In this document: positions 1-4,799 of the stretch, piece by piece
Position numbering within the stretch: position 1 is the stretch's first letter
Layout of the letters: each line of letters begins with the position of its first letter
Assembly: GCA_902796535.1 (NCBI GenBank)
Contig: CADBPL010000250.1
Span: 1 to 6,743, forward strand
DNA from: Oscillospiraceae bacterium
Lineage (GTDB): Bacteria > Bacillota > Clostridia > Oscillospirales > Acutalibacteraceae
Direction: 5' to 3'
DNA: 6,743 nt
Translations under genes and position numbers: made by a program
Notes under the pieces: generated by a model
Told to the model about the DNA's origin: nothing
The model's database searches: none
Seen by the model: the letters and a program-made list of their open reading frames with translations, nothing else

Positions 1-12
1 AGGGTTCCCCAC

Positions 13-41
13 GCAGAAACAGTCCACCGGACTGTTTCTGC
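13..41. repeat. Perfect 13-bp hairpin, possible intergenic palindromic repeat or plus-strand terminator
   Basis: Bases 13-25 (GCAGAAACAGTCC) are exactly complementary to 29-41, leaving a three-base loop ACC. A run of five Ts follows at 55-59, but 13 bases after the stem, which is too far for a textbook Rho-independent terminator. An alternative outer pairing of CGCAG (12-16) with CTGCG (49-53) would place the stem right next to the Ts. It could therefore end a plus-strand gene beyond the left edge, or be a unit of a scattered palindromic repeat. The symmetry is certain; the role is not. Confidence 0.6.
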
Positions 42-81
42 TCCCCTCCTGCGCTTTTTGTTGCCCGGGGTTTCGCCCGCT

Positions 82-105
82 GCGGCGCGCGACCAAAGGC
101 GCCGC
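82..105. repeat. GC-rich 7-bp hairpin
   Basis: GCGGCGC at 82-88 pairs with GCGCCGC at 99-105 around a ten-base loop. CCCGGG words flank it on both sides (64-69 and 105-110). It abuts the long palindrome that begins at 110 and may belong to the same repeat unit. No T-run follows on either strand, so it is unlikely to be a terminator. Confidence 0.4.
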
Positions 106-109
106 CCGG

Positions 110-270
110 GTAACCGATGATCCAATCGAAGGCACGCATCTTGACGGATTATTTTCCGTCAGAACTCGCAAAAATACTCGTTAATACATCCAGTATTGCC
201 TGCGTTTTTTGCTTCATCTGACGAAAAATTCTCTCGTCAATCTGCACACCCCGATTGAATCAGCGGTTAC
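110..270. repeat. 161-bp imperfect palindrome, MITE-like intergenic element
   Basis: The ends are GTAACCG (110-116) and CGGTTAC (264-270). Pairing continues inward with few gaps: TGAT and CAATCG with their partners at 252-262, TTGACG (141-146) with CGTCAA (235-240), CGTCAGA (157-163) with TCTGACG (217-223), and GCAAAAA with TTTTTTGC. The centre is a small hairpin AATAC-ATCCA-GTATT at 183-197. All these pairs share one axis near base 190, so this is one long hairpin with arms of about 65 bases and some mismatches, not several chance stems. I see no transposase and no clear target-site duplication at the edges. A non-autonomous mobile element or a scattered structured repeat is the likeliest reading. 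Confidence 0.65.
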
Positions 271-284
271 TTGGAATCCGCAAG

Positions 285-314
285 CCTTTGTAAAGGTTTG
301 ACCGAAACCTTTTG
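285..314. other. Two mutually exclusive small hairpins
   Basis: CCTTT (285-289) can pair with AAAGG (292-296). The same AAAGG can instead form part of the 8-bp stem AAAGGTTT (292-299) with AAACCTTT (305-312), which on the plus strand is followed by the T-rich TGTTTTG. On the plus strand the second stem resembles a weak terminator. No plus-strand gene in the window would need it, so it may serve a gene to the left or be chance symmetry. Confidence 0.35.
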
Positions 315-326
315 TTTTGTCGCGTC

Positions 327-364
327 AAAAAAAACCTGCGAGCGCCTTTCACAGCGTTCACAGG
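327..364 (-). terminator. Rho-independent terminator of the alaS operon
   Basis: Read on the minus strand, an 11-position stem (CCTGTGAACGC at 364-354 with GCGCTCGCAGG at 345-335, one G-U pair and one mismatch) closes an eight-base loop and is followed at once by eight Ts (334-327). This is a typical intrinsic terminator. It lies about 190 bases after the alaS stop with no gene between, so it most likely ends the transcript that carries alaS. Confidence 0.8.
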
Positions 365-455
365 CTTGATTGAACTTTTGCTTTGTTTATAATCCGGAGC
401 GAAGCGACCCACAACTTCGCCCTATTGAGCGAATAGCGATCTGTCGGGTGCCCTT

Positions 456-490
456 AATTCCTCATTCATCATTCCTAATTCATAATTCAA
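456..490. repeat. Five tandem heptamers, consensus (A/C)ATTC(A/C)T
   Basis: Five consecutive 7-base units start at 456, 463, 470, 477 and 484. All keep the core ATTC and vary at the first, sixth and seventh bases. On the minus strand the units read like A(T/G)GAAT(T/G). The tract lies in the alaS 3' untranslated region, between the stop codon and the terminator. Seven-base periodicity argues against coding, and such short tandem repeats usually spread by replication slippage. Confidence 0.7.
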
Positions 491-524
491 CCCAAATTCC
501 GCCTTTCGCCTTAAAAGCCAAACT

Positions 525-552
525 GCTATCAGCTATCCGCTATCCGCTATCG
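525..552. repeat. Four tandem heptamers GCTATCN directly after the alaS stop
   Basis: Units of GCTATC plus one variable base begin at 525, 532, 539 and 546. The next bases, GCTTA (553-557), run into the alaS stop codon (555-557), as if a decayed fifth unit met the gene end. A two-copy heptamer of (C/T)CGCCTT at 499-512 lies between this tract and the one at 456-490, so most of the alaS 3' untranslated region has a seven-base period built from different words. Confidence 0.75.
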
Positions 553-554
553 GC

Positions 555-3185
555 TTATTTCAGCATCTCCGCCAGCAGGCCTTCCGCCGCCGCCAGAGCC
601 TCGGGCAGCTTGGCGATCTCTTTTGCGCCGGCCATGGCGAAATCGGGCTTGCCGCCGCCGTTGCCGCCCGCCAGCTGCGCAACAGCCTTGGCCAGCTTGC
701 CGGCGTTGGCGCCCGCCGCAACAGCCGCCTTGCCCGCCGCAACCGCAATGTTGCCCTTGCCGTTGTTCACGCAGGTGAGCACCAGCACGAGGTCGTCACC
801 GGCCTCCTTGGCCTTGTCGCCCAGCGCGCGCAGTTCGTCGGCGTTCATGTTTTCCACCGCCGCCGTCACCAGCCGCACCGCGCCGACCGCCTTTGCGTCG
901 GCAAATAGATCGGCCGATTTCAGCTCAGTGAGCTGCGCGGAAAGCGCGGCGATCTCTTTTTCTTTTTCTTTCAGCTCCGCCGTCATGGCCGCCGCCTTCT
1001 GCGCCAGCTCATGCACGTTGCCCAGCTTCATGGCGGCCGCCGTGTCGGCGATCAGGCGGTTGAGCCCCGCCATATAGTCCAGCACGCCCGTGCCGGTCAC
1101 CGCCTCGATGCGGCGCACACCGCCCGCCACGGAGGATTCGGAAATGATCTTGAACAGACCCAGCTTGCCGGTGGAATCCACGTGGGTGCCGCCGCACAGC
1201 TCCAGCGAAAAATCGCCCGCCTTGACCACGCGCACGCGGTCGGCATATTTTTCGCCGAACAGCGCCATCGCGCCCATCGCCTTGGCTTCCTCCAGCCCCA
1301 TTTCGGTGGAGGTCACCGGGAGATCGGCCAAAATCACGTCGTTGATCTGCTTTTCGACTTCACTGAGCTCTTCCGCGGTGAGGGCGGAGAAGTGCGAAAA
1401 ATCGAAGCGCATCGACTTGGCGCTGACCAGCTGACCCGCCTGCTCCACGTGGCTGCCAAGCTTTTGCCGCAGGGCGGCCTGCAGCAAATGCGCCGCCGTG
1501 TGGTTGCGCATGATCGCTTTTCTGGTTTCGACCGCCACGGCGCAGGCAGCCTTGTCGCCCACCTTCAGGCTTTCGCCCTCGGTCAGCTCGCCGAAATGCA
1601 GGAACACGCCGTCGTTGGTTTTGGTGGTGTTGGTCACGTCGAACCGCCAGCCGTCGCCGGTGATCGTGCCCACGTCGCCCACCTGACCGCCGCTTTCGCC
1701 GTAAAACGGCGTGGTGTTGAGCACCAGCGCGGCGGGCTTGCCGCTTTCGGCAAATTCCACGCGCTCGCCGTCGGCCAGTACGCAGATCACCTCGGCCTCG
1801 GCTTCCATGGCGTCGTATCCGACGAAATCGGTCTTGGGCAGGCCCTTGGTGACCACGCCCGTGTCTTTCCAGCCCTCGGCGCCCGCGTCCTTGCGCGCGC
1901 CTCTGGCGCGGACCCGCTGTTCCTGCACCAGACGGTGGTATTCATCCATGTCGACGGCAATGTTTTTCTCCGCCAGAATTTCTTCGGTCAGGTCGATCGG
2001 GAACCCGTAGGTGTCGGACAGCTTGAACGCGTCGGCGCCGCTGAGGGTGTCGCCGCAGTTTTTCATCATGTCTTCCAGCAGGTTCAGGCCGGTGTCGATG
2101 GTGCGAAGGAAGTTTTCTTCCTCCTGCGCGATCACCTTGACGATGAAGTCGTGCTTGGCCGTCAGCTCGGGGTAGGCGTTTTTGTTTTCCTGAATGACGG
2201 TTTCGCAAACCTCGGCCAAAAACGGGCGGTCGATGCCCAGCAGGCGGCCGTGGCGCGCGGCGCGGCGCAGCAGGCGGCGCAGCACGTAACCGCGGCCCTC
2301 GTTTGAGGGCATGACGCCGTCGCCGATCATGAACGTGGTGGAACGGATGTGGTCGGTGATCACGCGCAGCGAAACGTCTTTTTTCTTGTCGGTGTGATAG
2401 GCGACGTTCGCCACGCGGCAAACGTGCTTCATGATGTTCTGAATGGTGTCGACCTCAAACAGGTTGTCCACGCCCTGCGCGATGCAGGCCAGACGCTCCA
2501 GCCCCATGCCGGTGTCGATGTTGGGGTGCGCCAGCGGGGTGTAGTTGCCCTGCCCGTCGTTGGAAAACTGGGTGAACACGAGGTTCCAGAATTCCACGTA
2601 GCGGTCACATTCGCAGCCGACCTTGCAGTCGGGTCTGCCGCAGCCGAATTCCTCGCCGCGGTCATAATACAATTCGGAGCACGGGCCGCACGGGCCTGCG
2701 CCATGCTCCCAGAAATTATCCTCTTTGCCAAAGCGCACCATGTGGTCGGGCGCAATGCCCATTTCTTTTGTCCAGATGTCATACGCCTCGTCGTCGTCCA
2801 GATAAACGCTGACGTAGATGCGGTTCAGATCCATCTGCATCACGTCGGTGCAGAATTCATACGCCCAGCCGATGGCCTCGCGCTTGAAATAATCGCCGAA
2901 CGAAAAGTTGCCGAGCATTTCAAAATAGGTGCCGTGCCGCGCGGTTTTGCCCACGCGCTCAATGTCGGGCGTGCGGATGCACTTCTGGCAGGTGGTCACG
3001 CGCTCACGGGGCGGCGTGATCTCGCCGGTGAAATATTTTTTCATGGGCGACATACCCGCGTTGATGAGCAGCAGGCTGCGGTCGTTTTGCGGCACGAGCG
3101 AAAAGCTCGGCAGGCGCAGGTGACCCTTCGATTCAAAAAAGCGCAGATATTTTTCTCTTAATTCGTTTAATCCGGTCCATTCCAT
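555..3185 (-). CDS. alaS: Alanyl-tRNA synthetase
   Basis: This cytoplasmic enzyme charges tRNA-Ala with alanine using ATP and clears mischarged Ser/Gly-tRNA-Ala. The 876-residue protein is full length for the bacterial family. It begins MEWTGLNELREKYLRFF; class II motif 2 lies at about 83-105 (FEMLGNFSFGDYFK). SNEGRGYVLRR is at about 294-304 and DTYGFPIDLT at 391-400, where the family places the Asn and Asp that read the G3:U70 pair. The editing domain carries the zinc ligands H562, H566, C664 and H668 (HTAAH and CGGTH). A coiled coil lies at about 733-758, then a Gly-rich C-terminal DHHA1-type domain. Cysteines 182, 187, 191 and 193 form a likely structural metal site in the catalytic half. 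The start at 3185 is set by family homology and by AAAGGA 11 bases upstream; an open frame 46 codons longer is rejected. It is last in the operon, 23 bp after the cupin gene. No T-box leader fits in that gap. Confidence 0.97.
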   Translation of the reverse strand: MEWTGLNELREKYLRFFESKGHLRLPSFSLVPQNDRSLLLINAGMSPMKKYFTGEITPPRERVTTCQKCIRTPDIERVGKTARHGTYFEMLGNFSFGDYFKREAIGWAYEFCTDVMQMDLNRIYVSVYLDDDEAYDIWTKEMGIAPDHMVRFGKEDNFWEHGAGPCGPCSELYYDRGEEFGCGRPDCKVGCECDRYVEFWNLVFTQFSNDGQGNYTPLAHPNIDTGMGLERLACIAQGVDNLFEVDTIQNIMKHVCRVANVAYHTDKKKDVSLRVITDHIRSTTFMIGDGVMPSNEGRGYVLRRLLRRAARHGRLLGIDRPFLAEVCETVIQENKNAYPELTAKHDFIVKVIAQEEENFLRTIDTGLNLLEDMMKNCGDTLSGADAFKLSDTYGFPIDLTEEILAEKNIAVDMDEYHRLVQEQRVRARGARKDAGAEGWKDTGVVTKGLPKTDFVGYDAMEAEAEVICVLADGERVEFAESGKPAALVLNTTPFYGESGGQVGDVGTITGDGWRFDVTNTTKTNDGVFLHFGELTEGESLKVGDKAACAVAVETRKAIMRNHTAAHLLQAALRQKLGSHVEQAGQLVSAKSMRFDFSHFSALTAEELSEVEKQINDVILADLPVTSTEMGLEEAKAMGAMALFGEKYADRVRVVKAGDFSLELCGGTHVDSTGKLGLFKIISESSVAGGVRRIEAVTGTGVLDYMAGLNRLIADTAAAMKLGNVHELAQKAAAMTAELKEKEKEIAALSAQLTELKSADLFADAKAVGAVRLVTAAVENMNADELRALGDKAKEAGDDLVLVLTCVNNGKGNIAVAAGKAAVAAGANAGKLAKAVAQLAGGNGGGKPDFAMAGAKEIAKLPEALAAAEGLLAEMLK

Positions 3186-3196
3186 GGCGGTCGTTT

Positions 3197-3202
3197 TCCT
3201 TT
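3197..3202 (-). promoter_or_regulatory. Ribosome binding site of alaS
   Basis: AAAGGA on the minus strand lies 11 bases upstream of the ATG at 3185. It is the main signal in the 23-bp gap after the cupin gene and supports that start over the in-frame upstream ATG at 3323, which would extend into the cupin gene. The other AAAGGA-type sites in this operon have a similar 10-11 base spacing. Confidence 0.7.
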
Positions 3203-3208
3203 CGTTTA

Positions 3209-3556
3209 TCAATAGGTCAGAATGACGGCGACGACCACAAGGGTCTTGTCGGAACGGTTGGCAATGGAATGCCTTTGCCCGCCCAGACAAACACAGCTGT
3301 CGCCCGGGTAAAGCGTGACCCATTCGCCGTTGTCATAATAAGAGGCTTCGCCCTCGACAACGTAGAACACTTCTTCTTCGTTGACGTGCTCGTGCTCGCC
3401 GATGGAGCAGCCGGGCTCAAGCGTGAGCGTGGCCAGCAGGCGGGCGGCGCCGTTGTATTCGCCCTTGTTGAGCATATCGGTCACCAAAACCTGACCGTCG
3501 CCCTCGCGCATATGCACTTTGACGGTGGTGTTCATGTCATTTTTTCTTTTGATCAT
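3209..3556 (-). CDS. Small single-domain cupin protein
   Basis: This is a 115-residue cytoplasmic beta-barrel protein of the cupin superfamily. Cupin motif 1 is complete: G49 leads to H55, H57 and E62, then G69 (HEHVNEEEVFYVVEG). Motif 2 is at 85-100 with the fourth ligand H96 in GGQRHSIAN. All four usual metal ligands are therefore present, so it probably binds Fe, Mn or Zn. Small cupins of this kind include isomerases, dioxygenases and sugar- or ligand-binding proteins; the substrate cannot be read from the sequence. I chose the start at 3556 (MIKRKNDM) because AAAGGA lies 10 bases upstream and related clostridial cupins, as I recall them, begin with a similar basic stretch. The alternative ATG at 3535, one base after the stop of the gene before it, has only a weak A-rich ribosome site. 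With the chosen start it overlaps the upstream gene by 20 bp, suggesting translational coupling. Confidence 0.85.
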   Translation of the reverse strand: MIKRKNDMNTTVKVHMREGDGQVLVTDMLNKGEYNGAARLLATLTLEPGCSIGEHEHVNEEEVFYVVEGEASYYDNGEWVTLYPGDSCVCLGGQRHSIANRSDKTLVVVAVILTY

Positions 3557-4757
3557 TGCTGTTATGTCCTTTCCGGCTGCCGCCGAGCGCGTCGGCGTCA
3601 TCCTTCACGTAAAATTTTTCATCGGCTATCGAGACCGGCTTGCCGGGAATGGTGCGCGCATCCAGCATTTGCCTGGAGGAGGAGAGCACCGCGGTCACGT
3701 CGTTGTGCTTGCCGCGCCCGGTGAACACAACGGAAAACAGGCGGATCAGCCAGAACAGCGGCAGAAGCAGCCGGCATTTTTTGACAACGGGATAGTTGAT
3801 CGCCATAAATTCCGCGTCGGGGAACAGGCGCTTTTTTACATAGTCGCTGCGGTGCGACGAATCGGCCTGCCGGGTGGCGTAGTGCGCGGTCGTGCCGTAG
3901 GTCTGGCTGTCAAAGATATAGCGGCAGACGGCCTGCAGCGTTTCGTCCGCCGGTTTGCCGTCAAACAAAACGCCCGCCGCGCCGAGGATGATCCGGAGAA
4001 ATTCATCCAGCTCTATTTTTTTCAGCTCGTCAAAAATATAATCCCGGTTCAGCTCCGGCTTCTTTTTTAAATAAAGCCAGAGATCGGCCACAGAGCGCAG
4101 CCCGGTGCCGGCGGAAAAATAATGCTTGGCCATGTGCGCGGTCATGAAAACGAAAAAGTCCTCGTCGCCGAACATCACCTCGCTGCCGTTTTTGGGCACG
4201 GTGCGTTCAAAGTACTGCCCGAAATAGCTGTGGTAAAGCGGCACGTCGGCGTCCATGAGCACGCCGTGCATTTCAACGTGGAGATAGGGCGGCTTGCGGT
4301 AGGAAACGTTCACCCCGTCCGTGCCGGAAGCCTCTTCAAAATACAGCCCCTTGGCCAGCATGATCTCGTGCACTTCTTTTTTTCGCGCGGGGTCGTATTG
4401 AATGTCGACGTCGCACATCGTGCGCAAAAACGGCTGCGGGTAAAGGTGCTTCATCACGCAGCCCTTGAGCGGCATGAATTTGATCTGCTTTTCGCGGAAC
4501 GCCTCGGACAGGCTCTGCAAATAATACTCCTGCGTGGCCTCCATGGCCATGGCAACGTGCAGATCGTTGGCGAACCGGCTGCGCTGTTCCGGCGGCAGCA
4601 GGTCGGCCTTTTTCAGCGCGTAGGCGATTAGCGGCACGACGCTGTGCGCGTTTGCGAAACGGTAAAGGGCGTCATAATCGAGCGCCTCTGCCGGCAGCGG
4701 AGCGCTGCCGCCGAGCACCGAACCGATCAGCGCGGCAGCCGTATATCCGATTTCCAT
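3537..4757 (-). CDS. Putative nucleotidyltransferase, NTP_transf_5 (PF14907) type
   Basis: This 406-residue protein resembles the uncharacterised nucleotidyltransferase family NTP_transf_5. Visible hallmarks are PLKGCVMKHLYP at 96-107 (K98-G99), then R112 and the acidic pair D116 and D118 in CDVDIQ, which would bind metal and nucleotide in this fold. HVEMHG at 160-165 and TAHMAKHYF at 206-214 followed by DLWLYL are also typical. A hydrophobic, basic-flanked stretch at about 328-346 (LLLPLFWLIRLF) is common near the C terminus of the family and may be a membrane-associating helix. The last 50 or so residues are hydrophilic and Lys-rich. Members occur near polysaccharide genes and in some lasso peptide clusters, but their substrate is generally unknown. 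AAAGGAG lies 11 bases before the ATG. The gene lies 42 bp after the S8 peptidase gene, and its 3' end overlaps the cupin gene. I am fairly sure of the family and unsure of the function. Confidence 0.8.
   Translation of the reverse strand: MEIGYTAAALIGSVLGGSAPLPAEALDYDALYRFANAHSVVPLIAYALKKADLLPPEQRSRFANDLHVAMAMEATQEYYLQSLSEAFREKQIKFMPLKGCVMKHLYPQPFLRTMCDVDIQYDPARKKEVHEIMLAKGLYFEEASGTDGVNVSYRKPPYLHVEMHGVLMDADVPLYHSYFGQYFERTVPKNGSEVMFGDEDFFVFMTAHMAKHYFSAGTGLRSVADLWLYLKKKPELNRDYIFDELKKIELDEFLRIILGAAGVLFDGKPADETLQAVCRYIFDSQTYGTTAHYATRQADSSHRSDYVKKRLFPDAEFMAINYPVVKKCRLLLPLFWLIRLFSVVFTGRGKHNDVTAVLSSSRQMLDARTIPGKPVSIADEKFYVKDDADALGGSRKGHNSNDQKKK
3567..3572 (-). promoter_or_regulatory. Ribosome binding site of the cupin gene, inside the nucleotidyltransferase gene
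   Basis: AAAGGA on the minus strand (within GGAAAGGAC) lies 10 bases upstream of the ATG at 3556. It is embedded in the last codons of the upstream gene and decides the choice of the 3556 start over the ATG at 3535. A terminating ribosome on the upstream gene would cover this site, consistent with coupled translation. Confidence 0.6.
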
Positions 4758-4799
4758 ACCGTTTCACTCTCCTTTCAATCGGTGGTGGATTCATGTTTT

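Larger units (their letters stand above)
1..554. other. Long non-coding region downstream of alaS, rich in palindromes and tandem repeats
   Basis: I find no protein gene I would defend in this stretch. The only open frame of any length (plus strand, from 370) mostly lies antisense to alaS and has no convincing ribosome site. From left to right it holds a perfect hairpin (13-41), a GC-rich hairpin (82-105), a long imperfect palindrome (110-270), two competing small hairpins (285-312), the operon terminator (327-364), two weak hairpins (399-420 and 422-436), and two heptamer-repeat tracts (456-490 and 525-552) with a two-copy heptamer (499-512) between them. The density of symmetrical elements suggests scattered intergenic repeats inserted after the end of the operon. 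Confidence 0.75.

Noticed and set aside
110..270. CRISPR array or phage attachment site
   Set aside because: There are no direct repeats with regular spacers and no integrase or tRNA gene nearby. The symmetry is inverted about a single axis.
370..1077. 235-codon plus-strand frame rich in Ala and Ser
   Set aside because: It crosses the heptamer repeats and then runs antisense to the Ala-rich end of alaS. The composition is a by-product, and no ribosome site is present.
1011..3161. Long plus-strand open frames antisense to alaS (1011-2306 and 2349-3161)
   Set aside because: Both are in exact codon register with alaS on the other strand. An antisense stop there needs a sense TTA, CTA or TCA codon, which this GC-rich gene almost never uses. 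They are shadows.
3186..3323. 46-codon N-terminal extension of alaS
   Set aside because: It would lie inside the cupin gene in another frame, has no family similarity, and is bypassed by the AAAGGA site that serves the ATG at 3185.
3519..4631. Plus-strand frames over the cupin and nucleotidyltransferase genes
   Set aside because: They are in codon register with the minus-strand genes, whose family motifs are clear; no ribosome site or domain supports them.
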